64,000 nt of DNA from Corynebacterium sp. HMSC036D02 (GCF_001836165.1 NZ_KV827706.1:183711-247710), one strand, 5' to 3'. Shown: positions 1 through 12,448, numbered from the stretch's first letter. The notes: generated from the letters alone by a model not told the origin. Numbers and translations: made by a program.

Positions 1-651
1 CCGCTGGATGCTTCGGCCGTGCATCCGGAGGCGTACCCGGTGGTGGCGCGCATCGCGGAGAAGACCGGTCTGGGGGTTTCGGAGCTCATCGGCAATTCGC
101 GAGTGTTGACGACGCTGTCGCCGGCAGACTTCGCCGACGATACCTTCGGTGTGCCGACGGTGACGGATATCATCGCGGAGCTGGATAAGCCGGGCCGCGA
201 CCCGCGCCCAGAATTCAAGACGGCTACCTTCAAGGAAGGCGTAGACAAGGTCTCGGACTTGAAACCGGGCATGATTCTGGAGGGTACCGTGACCAACGTT
301 GCGGCCTTTGGTGCCTTCATTGACGTCGGCGTGCACCAGGACGGTCTTGTGCATGTGTCCGCGATGAGCCACAAGTTCGTCTCTGACCCGCACGATGTGG
401 TTCGTTCGGGCCAGGTGGTGAAGGTGAAGGTCATGGAGGTAGACGTGGAGCGCCAGCGCATTGGCTTGTCGCTGAGGCTTGACGACGAGCCCGGCCAGCC
501 CGCCCCCAAGCGCCGCAACGGCGGTGGGCGTTCCGAGGGGCGCGGCGGCCGCTCCGACCGTCGCAACTCCCGCCGCGACGGTGGGCGTGGCCGCTCGGAC
601 CGCGGCGGCGGTGGTTCGATGGCCGATGCCCTCAAGAAGGCCGGCTTCTAA
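1..651 (+). CDS. tex: Tex-family S1 RNA-binding protein, C-terminal part
   Basis: This is the 3' end of a gene that begins before the window; the frame is open from base 1. The visible 216 residues hold the end of the Tex helix-hairpin-helix region and a complete S1 domain (about residues 75-160, from [11 protein letters not shown] through GLVHVSAMS to RIGLSLRL). Tex proteins bind nucleic acid and act in transcription and stress tolerance; that role comes from the family. After S1 comes a long tail rich in Arg and Gly ([19 protein letters not shown]), then a short end [11 protein letters not shown]. The basic tail could add nonspecific RNA binding. A hairpin terminator follows 20 bases after the stop. 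Confidence 0.93.
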   Translation, partial: PLDASAVHPEAYPVVARIAEKTGLGVSELIGNSRVLTTLSPADFADDTFGVPTVTDIIAELDKPGRDPRPEFKTATFKEGVDKVSDLKPGMILEGTVTNVAAFGAFIDVGVHQDGLVHVSAMSHKFVSDPHDVVRSGQVVKVKVMEVDVERQRIGLSLRLDDEPGQPAPKRRNGGGRSEGRGGRSDRRNSRRDGGRGRSDRGGGGSMADALKKAGF

Positions 652-670
652 AGTTCACCTAGTTGCGCAC

Positions 671-705
671 CAAACCCCCTGACTGTTCAAACGGTTGGGG
701 GTTTG
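671..705 (+). terminator. Rho-independent terminator of tex
   Basis: A perfect 9-bp inverted repeat (CAAACCCCC ... GGGGGTTTG) with a 17-base loop follows the tex stop; the downstream bases are CGAGTTTTC, so the T tract is displaced by four bases. In the remaining stretch up to the next gene (706-895) I see nothing convincing. Confidence 0.75.
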
Positions 706-895
706 CGAGTTTTCAGCGGCTTCTTCTGTACGGACGGTGGGTTGGACAAGCCCGTGGGGTGGAGCGATCGCCGAAGGCGCGGAGGACCTCGCAAACGTTG
801 AGGTTTCCGCGTGGCGCAAGGCTGAGTCCGCCGAGTTAAGGGGGTCGGGGTGCCGGTTCGGCGTGCGGACGTGTGCGGTTAAGCTGCGGCGAAGA

Positions 896-2035
896 TTATT
901 CGTGCGGCGGCGCAGTGGTGGGTGGTGATGGGCGTATGTCCGGCGGATCGGGTGGTTGGCTTGTAGGGGTGCTCGTCGGGCTTGCGGCCTGTCGATTTAC
1001 GGCTTCTTGGTAGGCCGGCTGCGCTGTAATCGGCGTTCCCCAGGGCGGGATGTAGTCAACCGGTCCTTTCAACCGAAAGACGTAGCCTCTGCCGGTCGGG
1101 CTTGTCGGGTCATCGTCGTTGATGCCATTGTGGTAGGCGCACAGCATGGTTAGGTTGGGCGGATTGGTTTCCCCGCCCGCTTGCCAGGGGACGATGTGGT
1201 GGACTTGGCAGTAATCGGCTGGCTTGTTGCAGTCTTCGATCGCGCAGGTGGGGTGCTCCGCGCTGGCCATGATGCGCTGCTCGAGGCTGGCAAAGCGCGA
1301 AAGCCGGTGCAGCCACACCGGGCCGATGGTGGGGTGGACTAATGTGGCGTAGCCAGTCTCGGCGAATTTGTAGGTGAGAAACTCCGCGCCGCTCATGCGC
1401 CCGCCGTTGGTGAGTTCGAGCTCGATGTCGTCGCCGTCGTGGCGGATGATTTTGTCAAGCTCGTCGAGTGTTATCACGACGTTTGTTCCCACTGCCGGCC
1501 GAGACCCCACTCCTTCTTTAAAGAAGACCTGGCGGGTGGCGTCCAGGAGGTCGGTGGGGTTAATGGACTCCAGGGTGCTGCGCATGGTGGAGATGTTGAG
1601 CGCGGAATCAGTAACCGTGAGCGAGTAAGGACCATTCTTGCGGTAAGTCAGCCGCACTCCTGGTGAAGGCACGCGTTTCGGTTTGAGTTCCTTCACTCGC
1701 TGCGCCGCCACTGAAGGCACCCGTTCCGAGGGCACGGAGGCGAGCGCGACGCGCAAATTCCAGACGTCAACCTGCTTCTTCAGCTTCGCGGTGTAGGACT
1801 CAATCAGGCTCAGCGTGGCCAGGTCGTGGCCTTGGCGTTGGGCCGCCTGGCGGGCGGTGCGCTGCTTGCCGGTGAAGCGGGTATCGCCGAAATAGATGGC
1901 ATGAAGCGACGCCAGCTCCTCCGCATCGCCGTGCGAGGCGCCAAGTGCGCGCAAGCTTTCGGGTGTGCTGGTTGCTGCTTCCACCAGCGCAATCCCCGAG
2001 TTGCGAAGGCGGATGTAGGTTTCAATATCCCCCAT
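896..2035 (-). CDS. HNH endonuclease, DUF222/13E12-type protein
   Basis: The 379-residue product has a C-terminal HNH nuclease motif: Cys pair in CAIEDCNKPADYCQ, then VHHIVPW, NLTMLCAYHN. The N-terminal half is helical and resembles the DUF222 region of actinobacterial 13E12-repeat proteins, which are numerous in these genomes, often of unknown role and sometimes mobile. The C-terminus is a Pro/Ser/Thr-rich tail. The ATG at 2035 is preferred because a TAGGCT box lies 8 nt before it, as expected for a leaderless transcript; a GTG at 2041 is the alternative. It is divergent from the YhgE/Pip gene. No integrase or repeat flanks it, so I do not call it a mobile element. Confidence 0.8.
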   Translation of the reverse strand: MGDIETYIRLRNSGIALVEAATSTPESLRALGASHGDAEELASLHAIYFGDTRFTGKQRTARQAAQRQGHDLATLSLIESYTAKLKKQVDVWNLRVALASVPSERVPSVAAQRVKELKPKRVPSPGVRLTYRKNGPYSLTVTDSALNISTMRSTLESINPTDLLDATRQVFFKEGVGSRPAVGTNVVITLDELDKIIRHDGDDIELELTNGGRMSGAEFLTYKFAETGYATLVHPTIGPVWLHRLSRFASLEQRIMASAEHPTCAIEDCNKPADYCQVHHIVPWQAGGETNPPNLTMLCAYHNGINDDDPTSPTGRGYVFRLKGPVDYIPPWGTPITAQPAYQEAVNRQAASPTSTPTSQPPDPPDIRPSPPTTAPPHE

Positions 2036-2041
2036 GTGCAC

Positions 2042-2367
2042 AGAGCCTAAAACAGGCCACGCGGCCCCGCAACCGGAGAAGAAAACGCCCTGCCTACAGG
2101 CTGTAAAGGGCAGGGGCTTGCCGGATGAAAGCCCGATTCGAATGCACTCGCCCGCCCGTCACAGGGGAGTGCTGGGTGATGTAACTCAGGTGGTGCGCAG
2201 CGCGGCACAACGAGACGAATGGCTATAAGTTCACAATGTCAACTTAATCGGTGGTATGTTTGTTGAAACAAATGACTTAGTGGCCTCGCTCACGTTTGGG
2301 TGTCTAGCTTTAATGGCTGGATAAACGAATAAAAGCGGACCTGAATCATCACGTCAAGGAGGCGGGC
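2042..2367. other. Divergent intergenic region with a 14-bp palindrome
   Basis: This 326-bp gap separates the HNH gene and the YhgE/Pip gene. It holds a perfect palindrome at 2259-2272 (TTTGTT-GA-AACAAA), about 95 bases before the YhgE/Pip start, and an imperfect GC-rich inverted repeat at 2088-2115 (CCCTGCC ... GGCAGGG). I see no convincing small gene. The palindrome has the form of an operator for a dimeric regulator, but which protein would bind is unknown. Confidence 0.5.
2044..2049 (-). promoter_or_regulatory. Putative -10 box for a leaderless HNH gene
   Basis: TAGGCT on the minus strand, 8 nt before the ATG at 2035, places the transcription start at or next to the start codon. No clear -35 is seen. 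Confidence 0.5.
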
Positions 2368-4557
2368 ATGAGCCGTGGGGATGAATCCAACCGGGAAGCA
2401 GGGGCGAATAGCGCTTCGCGCAGAATGCCGCACGAGGGGAGCGCTGCTACCCAGAACGCGGCAGGCCACGACAGCGAGGCCATGGGGTGGCACCGCGTCC
2501 TCGATTGGCGCCCCACGAGTACCTTGTCGCGCGTGCTCATCGTCTTCCTTCTCGTAGCACCCATCGTCATCGCGGGCACCATGATGTGGGCGATGTGGGA
2601 CCCCTCCAAGTACATGCGCAACATTGACTTGGCGGTGGTGAATGAGGACGCGGGCGTCGAGAAGCAGGGCACCTACACCAACTATGGTGACCAGGTTGTG
2701 GAAGGCCTGATGGAGACGCAGTATCTGAATTTCGCTGAAGTCAGCAAGGGCGACGGGGATGAGGGTCTGCTCAAGGGCAAATACCTCATGGTGGTGACCA
2801 TCCCGAAGAACTTCTCGGAGCAGGCCGTCACCATCATCAGCGATAAGCCGGTTAAACCGGAGATTCATTTCGCCACGAATGATTACTACGGCACGAATGG
2901 TTCAGTGATTTCTTCCAGCCTCATCCCGCAGGTGCAGACCAGCGTGGAGAATGCGATTTCCAAGAAATACGCGGACCAGGTCATCGAGGGGCTCAACAAA
3001 CTCAGCGATGGTCTGGGCACCGCAGCCGAGGGCGCGGGCCGGCTCGACGAAGGCGCTGGGAGGCTGCAGGAAGGCGGCGGGCGCGCGGTCGAGGGAATCG
3101 CCAAGCTGGACGCCGGCGCGGGCGATCTCAACAACGGTACGGGCCAGCTGCTGGACGGCACGAACCGCCTGAATGACGGCGTAGGGCGCCTCAGCGATGG
3201 CGCCGCGCAGCTCGATGATGGTGCCGCGCAGCTTGCCGACGGCTCCGACAAACTGCTTGCCGGCACCGGACGCCTGGCGGATGGCGCGGGCCAAATCGAT
3301 GGGGGCGTCAACCAGCTCACCGGGATGCTCATCCCGGTGCTCAAGCAGGCGCAGTCCGTGGCCCCGGCGCTGCTGCAGCTTGTCGACGTCCTCCGCGGCC
3401 TCGGCATGCACCAGCAAGCTGAGCAACTCTATTCCCTGGTGTCCAAGCTCGACCCGGCCGCCAGTGGAAACATGGTGGCGCAACTGGAGAAGCTCTCCGC
3501 CGGCACCGGCCAGCTCTACTACAACCTGTCCGATCCCAATTCGGAATACCTGGGCGGCATGATGGCGCTCAATGACGGCGCGCACCGCTTGTCCGATGGC
3601 TCGCAGCAGTTGCGGGCAGGCGTCGGCGAGCTGAGCAACGGCGCCGCCCAGCTGCAGGACGGTGCTTCCCGCCTGCATGAGGGCACCGGCACGCTGAAGG
3701 ACGGCACGAGCCAGCTGGCCGCCGGCGGCACGGAGCTCAAGGACGGCATGGACCAGCTCAAGGCCGGCTCCAATGAATTGGCCACCAAGCTTGCCGACGG
3801 CGCCGCCAAAGCCCCCTCCATTACCCAGCCGGATACGTCGGCGCAGAACATGGCCGTGCCCATCAACTTCACCTCCTCTAACCTCCACCCTGTACAGACG
3901 GTGGTCAGCCCGGTTGACCCGACCGAGAAGAACATCACGGGCGGCGCCTCGCTGCTCTTCGTTCTGGTCTTTGGCTTCCTCGTCATGCTGCTGCTGGCGA
4001 TGACGCTGCCGTACTACCTGGGTCGTCGCGGCGAGTCGGCCACGAGTCCGGTGCGTGGCATTCTGGCAGCCTTTGGCGTGGTGGCGGGTCTGAACTTCTT
4101 GGTCTTGGCCTTCATAGGCGTTATGTCCTCCACGATGGGCTGGAGTCCTGCCAGCTGGCCGATGATGCTGCTCGTCATCGCAGCGATTGCCGCCGTCGGC
4201 GCGGCGACCTACCAGTTCTTCCTCGTAACCTTCGGCCGCAAGATTGGTGCTGTCTTCGCCGTCGGTGCTTTTGCCTTAGGCGTCATGGTCTTCGGCGGCG
4301 TGTGGCCGGTGGCGGCTATTCCGCGGCCGTTGAGCATGCTGCATCCTTTCCATCCGATGACCTATGCGAAAAACGCCTTTACCCGCGCCACCGACGGTAT
4401 CCACGACGGCACCTTCTGGGCGGGCATTGCGGTGCTGTTCATCGTGACCGCCTTGGCACTGGTGGCCTCTTGCGTGATTTTCCGGGCTCGCCACCATGGC
4501 ACCGCGCGCATCCTTGACGAGCACCTCTTCCGCACTCCGGCGGTGGCTGGCGCCTAA
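2368..4557 (+). CDS. YhgE/Pip domain membrane protein
   Basis: The 729-residue product has one membrane segment near residues 52-75, a large extracytoplasmic part, and about six membrane segments after residue 530, the layout of the YhgE/Pip family (ABC-2-like membrane proteins, including the phage infection protein Pip and type VII secretion-linked EsaA-like proteins). Between residues about 220-320 and 400-475 it carries many seven-residue repeats of the type LxDGxxx/LxxGxxQ, predicted to form a long helical rod. The start has a strong ribosome site (AAGGAGG at 2355-2361). Its stop codon overlaps the stop of convergent thiF. The substrate cannot be told from the sequence; roles in export or cell-envelope function are inference. 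Confidence 0.85.
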   Translation: MSRGDESNREAGANSASRRMPHEGSAATQNAAGHDSEAMGWHRVLDWRPTSTLSRVLIVFLLVAPIVIAGTMMWAMWDPSKYMRNIDLAVVNEDAGVEKQGTYTNYGDQVVEGLMETQYLNFAEVSKGDGDEGLLKGKYLMVVTIPKNFSEQAVTIISDKPVKPEIHFATNDYYGTNGSVISSSLIPQVQTSVENAISKKYADQVIEGLNKLSDGLGTAAEGAGRLDEGAGRLQEGGGRAVEGIAKLDAGAGDLNNGTGQLLDGTNRLNDGVGRLSDGAAQLDDGAAQLADGSDKLLAGTGRLADGAGQIDGGVNQLTGMLIPVLKQAQSVAPALLQLVDVLRGLGMHQQAEQLYSLVSKLDPAASGNMVAQLEKLSAGTGQLYYNLSDPNSEYLGGMMALNDGAHRLSDGSQQLRAGVGELSNGAAQLQDGASRLHEGTGTLKDGTSQLAAGGTELKDGMDQLKAGSNELATKLADGAAKAPSITQPDTSAQNMAVPINFTSSNLHPVQTVVSPVDPTEKNITGGASLLFVLVFGFLVMLLLAMTLPYYLGRRGESATSPVRGILAAFGVVAGLNFLVLAFIGVMSSTMGWSPASWPMMLLVIAAIAAVGAATYQFFLVTFGRKIGAVFAVGAFALGVMVFGGVWPVAAIPRPLSMLHPFHPMTYAKNAFTRATDGIHDGTFWAGIAVLFIVTALALVASCVIFRARHHGTARILDEHLFRTPAVAGA

Positions 4558-5612
4558 TAGCCGTGTGCTGCGAGCCCACCGGGAAGGTTGCGTAGCTCGA
4601 TGCCCATGTCTGCAGCGAGGTCGGCGTAGCGCAGGACAAAGCCAGCGCTGCGCCCACCGGAGGGGCAGGCCACGTAGACCAGTTCGGAGGCGCACGAAGT
4701 CAGCGCACGACGCACGGAATCATCATCGGTGACGGTATGCCAGGGCAGTGTCACCGCGGCCTCTGGAAAGTTGGGCTCCTCGGAGATATCGAGGAGGGCA
4801 GCATGACCGGTGACAAGTTCCGGCGGCAGGGTGTGTCGGGCAGGTAGGGCAGTAACGAGGGAGCGGTCGGGATCGGCGTCCACCCGCAGCGTGCGGAAGT
4901 TACCGGGGAGCGCGTCGTAGGAGGTTACGCGCCCGACCATGTCCCGATGATCTGGGAGTGCGCCGAGCGTGGCGACCGCCGCGGTGGCCATGAGCCCTGC
5001 AATCACCGACGTCGTTGCGCCCAGCACCCCGGCCGTCGAGCACTCGAGAGCCTCGCCGTTAGGCGGGGCGGGGAAGAGATCACGCAAGCCCACGCCGCGC
5101 CCGTCAGCACATGCATTGCCGGAGTGCCACAGCGCGGCCTGCCCGCCGTAGCGCAGCACGGTTCCCCAGGCCAGCGGGGTAGAGGTGAGCTCGCAGGCAT
5201 CGGCGACGAGGTATTTCGTGTCGAAGGTATCGGAACCGTCGAGGACGAGGTCAGACCCTGCGCAGAGGTCAAGAACGGTGGAGGAAGTCAGCCGCGCGTT
5301 GAGCGCGGTGATCTGTAGCTCGGGGGCAAGCTCGCGGGCGCGCGCAGCGGCCACCTCTGCCTTGGGCTTGCCGACGTCCCCCGCACCAAACAGCACCTGC
5401 CTGTGCAGGTTGCTGATATCGACGGTATCGGAATCAATAATCGTGATGCGCCCGATGCCAGCCGCCGCTAGCTGCTGGAGGGCCGGGCAGCCCAGCCCGC
5501 CGGCGCCCACGACGAGCACGTGCGCGGCATTGAGCCGCTCCTGGGCCGCATCCCCGAAGCCAGGCAGGAGGCGTTGGCGCGCGGTCCGGGCGAGTTCGGT
5601 CTCACTGAGCAT
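4554..5612 (-). CDS. thiF: ThiF/MoeB-type adenylyltransferase with rhodanese-like C-terminus
   Basis: This E1-like enzyme of 352 residues would adenylate the C-terminal Gly-Gly of ThiS so that sulfur can be loaded for thiazole synthesis. Visible signs are the nucleotide-binding loop VLVVGAGGLGCP (about residues 29-40), IIDSDTVDISNLHRQ, and DGSDTFDTKY. The last 100 residues look like a rhodanese domain with an active-site loop CPSGGRS (Cys followed by Gly-Arg-Ser), as in MoeZ-type fusions, so the protein may also deliver sulfur. The usual Zn Cys pairs are not evident. The ATG at 5612 is preceded by AAAGGA. It is the last gene of the thi operon, 25 nt after thiG. Confidence 0.88.
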   Translation of the reverse strand: MLSETELARTARQRLLPGFGDAAQERLNAAHVLVVGAGGLGCPALQQLAAAGIGRITIIDSDTVDISNLHRQVLFGAGDVGKPKAEVAAARARELAPELQITALNARLTSSTVLDLCAGSDLVLDGSDTFDTKYLVADACELTSTPLAWGTVLRYGGQAALWHSGNACADGRGVGLRDLFPAPPNGEALECSTAGVLGATTSVIAGLMATAAVATLGALPDHRDMVGRVTSYDALPGNFRTLRVDADPDRSLVTALPARHTLPPELVTGHAALLDISEEPNFPEAAVTLPWHTVTDDDSVRRALTSCASELVYVACPSGGRSAGFVLRYADLAADMGIELRNLPGGLAAHGY

Positions 5613-5637
5613 GATGGCAGTCCTTTTAGGAAGTGGG

Positions 5638-6417
<780 letters not shown>

Positions 6418-6615
6418 TTAGCCCCCTTGGACGGCGGTGAGGATTTCCACGGTCGCGCCTTCGGTGAGTGGGGCGGTGTCCCACCGCGAGCGGGGGATGA
6501 CATGTTCGGCCACGGCCACCGCGGTGCCGTCAGGAGCAATGCCTTTTTCTTCCAGCAGCTGGGCGACGGTATCGGCCGCCGTGTCATAAGGCTGGCCGTT
6601 GAGGATGAGGATCAT
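6418..6615 (-). CDS. thiS: Sulfur carrier protein ThiS
   Basis: A 65-residue ubiquitin-like protein ending in Gly-Gly (TAVQGG), the tail that ThiF adenylates and that carries sulfur as a thiocarboxylate to ThiG. It begins MILILNGQPYD and has the usual VAVAEHVIPRSRW strand. Its start overlaps the thiO stop by four bases (ATGA) and its stop abuts thiG. Confidence 0.95.
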   Translation of the reverse strand: MILILNGQPYDTAADTVAQLLEEKGIAPDGTAVAVAEHVIPRSRWDTAPLTEGATVEILTAVQGG

Positions 6616-7753
6616 TGTTGCTCCTTGAGGTGTCGCAATGGGTTACAGGCCGCGAGATCGATGCTGGGATCGGTTCCTTCGATGAGCTCGCGGGCACAGC
6701 GCGCGGCCAGGGCCGTGAGCAGGATGCCGTGGCGGAAATAGCCGGTAGAGATAATCAGCCGGTCGCTGACGCGGCCAAGATAGGGAAGGTCATCCGGGGT
6801 GCCGGGGCGAGCTCCCGCGCTGGCCTCGAGGAACTCGCATTCTTCGACGGCGGGGAGGACGCGGATGGCGTCGCGAAGCAGCGCGTAGACACCGCCGGCC
6901 TGGGCCGTGGCAAGAGTGTCCTCGCGGGTTGTAGCGCCAACCGCCAAGGTTCCATCGCCGCGCGGGATGAGGTAGATGGGGCGGTCCTCCACGAAGCCGC
7001 GCACCACGCGGGTGAGCAGCGGCTGGAGCTCTTCCGGTACGCGCAGGCGCAGGATATCGCCGTACACCGGGCGCAGGTGGAGCGGGGACTGTTCAAGCCC
7101 GGCCGAGGCAGCCCACTCGATCTCGCGTGCTCCCAGGCCTGCTGCGAGCACCACCTGTTCAGCTTCGAACTCGCCGACGGCCGTCGTGACCACGCCCGTG
7201 TCAGCATTGATTGACTGTGCTGCCGTGCGGAAGAAACGCACACCGAGCGCTTGGGCAGCGCTGAGCAGTGCAGCTGTCCATTGACGGGGGAAGACCTGAG
7301 TGTCACCCGGGATGCTCACCGCAGCAGCCAGACGTGGCGAGAGCAAAGGTTCCGCGCGCCGGGCTTCGCGCACGGTGATGCGCTCGACCTCCATACCGTG
7401 GAGGGACTGATAATCCGCTAGCTCGGTGAGGTGCTGAGCATCCGCGCGATCAGCCGCGACGACGAGGGTCCCTTCGGCGCGGTAGCCGGTGGGGACCTCG
7501 GTGTGCTGAGCCACGAGATCGATAAGCTCCGGGTACCACGCGCCGGAGGCACGCATCAGCGGGAAGAGTGGATCCTGCTGGTAGACCACCTCTGCGGCGG
7601 GGGCGAGCATGCCGCCAGCGAAGTGGGTAGCCCCGGAGGCTGGCGCCGGATCCAGCACCGTGACCTCGTGGCCCCGCGCGGCCAGTTCCACCGCGGTGGC
7701 CAGGCCGATGACACCCGCGCCGACGACGATGACGGAAGAATCAGATGCAGTAC

Positions 7754-7757
<4 letters not shown>
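6612..7757 (-). CDS. thiO: Glycine oxidase ThiO
   Basis: This 381-residue FAD-dependent amine oxidase would convert glycine to the dehydroglycine needed by ThiG in aerobic bacteria. The FAD-binding motif VIVVGAGVIGLATA is at residues 9-22, followed by ELAARGHEVTVLDP; GARPGTPDDLPYLGR near the C-terminus is typical of the DAO family. Its presence in place of ThiH indicates the oxygen-dependent route. It overlaps thiE upstream and thiS downstream by four bases each. Confidence 0.92.
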
Positions 7758-10305
<2,548 letters not shown>

Positions 10306-10319
10306 TCAGTGCGCCACCC

Positions 10320-10349
10320 ACCTTAGAGCCCGCAGTAAGGAGATGTCAG
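10320..10349 (-). promoter_or_regulatory. thiC operon promoter
   Basis: On the minus strand CTGACA (10344-10349) and TAAGGT (10320-10325) are spaced by 18 bp, close to sigma-70-type consensus, and lie just upstream of the TPP aptamer, so the transcript would begin near 10312. Confidence 0.65.
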
Positions 10350-10482
10350 GCGTTTGGAACAATTTGTTCTGCGGGGGTGGGGTGTGGAAAGATGGCGATG
10401 TTCTGTGTAATAGGCACGAACCGGTCAGCTGCCGCGAGGTGGCGCTAGGGTCCTCTGTCTTAAACTGAAAAGGAAAACACCA

Positions 10483-10827
10483 ATGGCAAACCTCATTGAC
10501 AAGGTTGATGCAGCTTCGCTGCGCGACGATATCCCGTCCTTCCGCCCGGGCGATACCCTTGACGTCAATGTCAAGGTCATCGAGGGTACCACCGAGCGTA
10601 CCCAGCTCTTCAAGGGTGTCTGCATCCGCCGTCAGGGCGACGGCATCCGCGAGACCTTCACCGTGCGTAAGGTCTCCTTCGGCATCGGCGTTGAGCGTAC
10701 TTTCCCGGTTCACTCCCCGAACATTGCCTCCATCGAGGTAGTTCGCCGCGGCCGTGTCCGTCGCGCCAAGCTGTACTACCTGCGCGACCTGCGCGGCAAG
10801 AAGGCCCGCATCAAGGAGCGCCGCTAA
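10483..10827 (+). CDS. rplS: 50S ribosomal protein L19
   Basis: A 114-residue ribosomal protein at the interface of the two subunits. It has the family signature in [20 protein letters not shown] and ends in the basic [25 protein letters not shown] tail. The ribosome site AAAAGGAAAA precedes the ATG. A strong terminator follows, so it is a single-gene unit here. Confidence 0.97.
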   Translation: MANLIDKVDAASLRDDIPSFRPGDTLDVNVKVIEGTTERTQLFKGVCIRRQGDGIRETFTVRKVSFGIGVERTFPVHSPNIASIEVVRRGRVRRAKLYYLRDLRGKKARIKERR

Positions 10828-10842
10828 TCTACGGCGCGTCAC

Positions 10843-10887
10843 AGCCCTTCGCCTTTCTCTCATCGCGAGGAATGGCGAAGGGCTTTT
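10843..10887 (+). terminator. Rho-independent terminator of rplS
   Basis: An 11-bp perfect inverted repeat (AGCCCTTCGCC ... GGCGAAGGGCT) followed by TTTT, beginning 16 bases after the rplS stop. Confidence 0.9.
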
Positions 10888-10967
10888 GTGATCCACGTTT
10901 GGCGGCAAAAAGGGATGTCAACACCACGCCGCGGACCCGCAAGGCCCGTGAGCTTAAGGTGCATTGC

Positions 10968-10973
10968 TAGGAT
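10968..10973 (+). promoter_or_regulatory. Putative -10 box for leaderless lepB
   Basis: TAGGAT lies exactly 7 nt before the GTG at 10981, and no good ribosome site is present, as expected for a leaderless message. Confidence 0.55.
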
Positions 10974-10980
10974 TTAGCCC

Positions 10981-11769
10981 GTGGAAAAAGAAAACGACAT
11001 TACTGAAGGTCCCCAGGAAGTTGGGGGAGAGACGTCGGAAAGCACGGCGCCCCCAGCTGAGGAAAAGAAGCAGATGCCCTGGTTGCTGGAGACGGCCCTC
11101 GTGGTGGTCTCTGTGCTCGCGGTCGTCGGCATTTTCCAGAACTTTGTGGGCCGGCAGTACGTCATCCCTTCCGGTTCCATGGAGCCGACGTTGCATGGCT
11201 GTGAAGGCTGCAATAATGACCGCATTTTTACCGAGAAGGTTTCGTATTACGGCGATAACAGCCCGGAGCCCGGTGATGTCGTGGTGTTCAAAGGCACCCC
11301 GGACTGGGACAGCAATTGGGTATCCCCGCGTTCCGATAACCCGGTCATCCACCGCATTCAGGACGCCCTGAGCTATGTGTCGCTTACCCCGCCCGATGAG
11401 AACACGCTGGTCAAGCGCGTCATTGCCACCGGTGGTCAGACGGTGTCCTGCCAAGAAGGGGATCCGGCAGTCATGGTGGACGGCAAGCCTATTGAGCAGG
11501 ACTATGTGCAGGATCCACCGACCTATCGCGTTGATGAAACCACTGGTTCCTATGCCTGCGGCGGCGCGTACTTTGGCCCTGTGACCGTGCCGGAGGGCAA
11601 TATCTGGGTGATGGGAGATAACCGCACGGCCTCCGCAGACTCGCGCTATCACATGCAGGATGAGTACCAAGGAACGATCCCTCTGGAGAACGTTCGCGGT
11701 AAGGTCATGTTCGTCTTCTTCCCCTTCAACCGCATTGGTGGAGTCGATGACCCGGACATCCAGTCCTAG
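10981..11769 (+). CDS. lepB: Signal peptidase I (first copy)
   Basis: This 262-residue membrane protease removes signal peptides from exported proteins. A charged cytoplasmic N-terminus (about 32 residues) leads into one membrane segment (about 36-52). The catalytic serine is S66 in PSGSMEPTL and the general-base lysine is K145 in LVKRVIATGG; the last box is VPEGNIWVMGDNR. A CEGC Cys pair follows the serine box. The gene starts with GTG. It is followed by a second signal peptidase whose start lies inside its last 23 bases, a tandem pair. Confidence 0.95.
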   Translation: MEKENDITEGPQEVGGETSESTAPPAEEKKQMPWLLETALVVVSVLAVVGIFQNFVGRQYVIPSGSMEPTLHGCEGCNNDRIFTEKVSYYGDNSPEPGDVVVFKGTPDWDSNWVSPRSDNPVIHRIQDALSYVSLTPPDENTLVKRVIATGGQTVSCQEGDPAVMVDGKPIEQDYVQDPPTYRVDETTGSYACGGAYFGPVTVPEGNIWVMGDNRTASADSRYHMQDEYQGTIPLENVRGKVMFVFFPFNRIGGVDDPDIQS

Positions 11770-12448
11770 AGTCCGCGATATTCTGTCGGCGCTAGCAGTC
11801 ACCTTCGTGGCGCTGGCGCTGATTCAAGCTTTCGTGGGAAGGCTGTACCTTATCCCGTCTTCCTCCATGGAGCCCACCTTGCACGGTTGCCCGGGATGCA
11901 CGAATGATCGCATCGCCGTGCAGAAGGTGAGCTACTACTTCAGCGATCCACGTCCCGGCGAGGTAGTGGTCTTCGCTGGTCCGGAATCCTGGAACACATC
12001 TTTTGAGGTCAAGCGTTCCCGCAATGTGATTGTGCGCGGTGTCCAAAACATGGCTGCCGTCGTGGGGCTAGCACCCAACGGCGATAACATTCTGGTCAAA
12101 CGGGTCATCGCGACTGGTGGCCAGACCGTGTCCTGCCAGGAAGGGGATTCGGCCGTCATGGTGGACGGCAAGCCCACCAACCAGGACTTTGTCCTTGACC
12201 CGCCGGAGATACCCGTCGATGAGCGCACAGGCTCGCTGGCCTGCGGGGGTGCCTACTTTGGGCCCGTCACCGTTCCCGAGGGGCACCTGTGGGTCATGGG
12301 GGATAACCGCACAAATTCCTTGGATTCGCGCGCACACCTAGGCGATAAGCTCCAGGGCACCGTTCCAGTGGAGAACGTGCGCGGGAAGGTTGCTGCCGTG
12401 GTGGTGCCGATTAGCCGTGCGCACACTATCGAGGACATGTCCCTCTAA
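11747..12448 (+). CDS. lepB: Signal peptidase I (second copy)
   Basis: A 233-residue paralog of the preceding gene, with one membrane segment (about 12-29), catalytic S40 in IPSSSMEPTL and K118 in LVKRVIATGG, and the box VPEGHLWVMGDNR. It also has the Cys pair CPGC. From the lysine box to the substrate-binding strands the two proteins are nearly identical, and the DNA is also alike, which points to tandem duplication or gene conversion. The ATG at 11747 overlaps the first copy by 23 bases and has GGTGGAG just upstream; a longer frame upstream is only the first gene read out of frame. Both copies keep the Ser/Lys dyad, so both should be active. Confidence 0.93.
   Translation: MTRTSSPRVRDILSALAVTFVALALIQAFVGRLYLIPSSSMEPTLHGCPGCTNDRIAVQKVSYYFSDPRPGEVVVFAGPESWNTSFEVKRSRNVIVRGVQNMAAVVGLAPNGDNILVKRVIATGGQTVSCQEGDSAVMVDGKPTNQDFVLDPPEIPVDERTGSLACGGAYFGPVTVPEGHLWVMGDNRTNSLDSRAHLGDKLQGTVPVENVRGKVAAVVVPISRAHTIEDMSL

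Noticed and set aside
706..895. Small plus-strand gene downstream of tex
   Set aside because: The open frame there has no ribosome site, begins inside the tex terminator and runs into the HNH gene.
896..2041. HNH gene as part of a mobile element or homing system
   Set aside because: No integrase, transposase, direct repeats or disrupted gene border it, and DUF222/13E12 proteins are common in ordinary actinobacterial chromosomes.
2131..2160. Possible tRNA T-arm (ATTCGAAT)
   Set aside because: No acceptor, D or anticodon stems can be built around it; no tRNA was found in the window.
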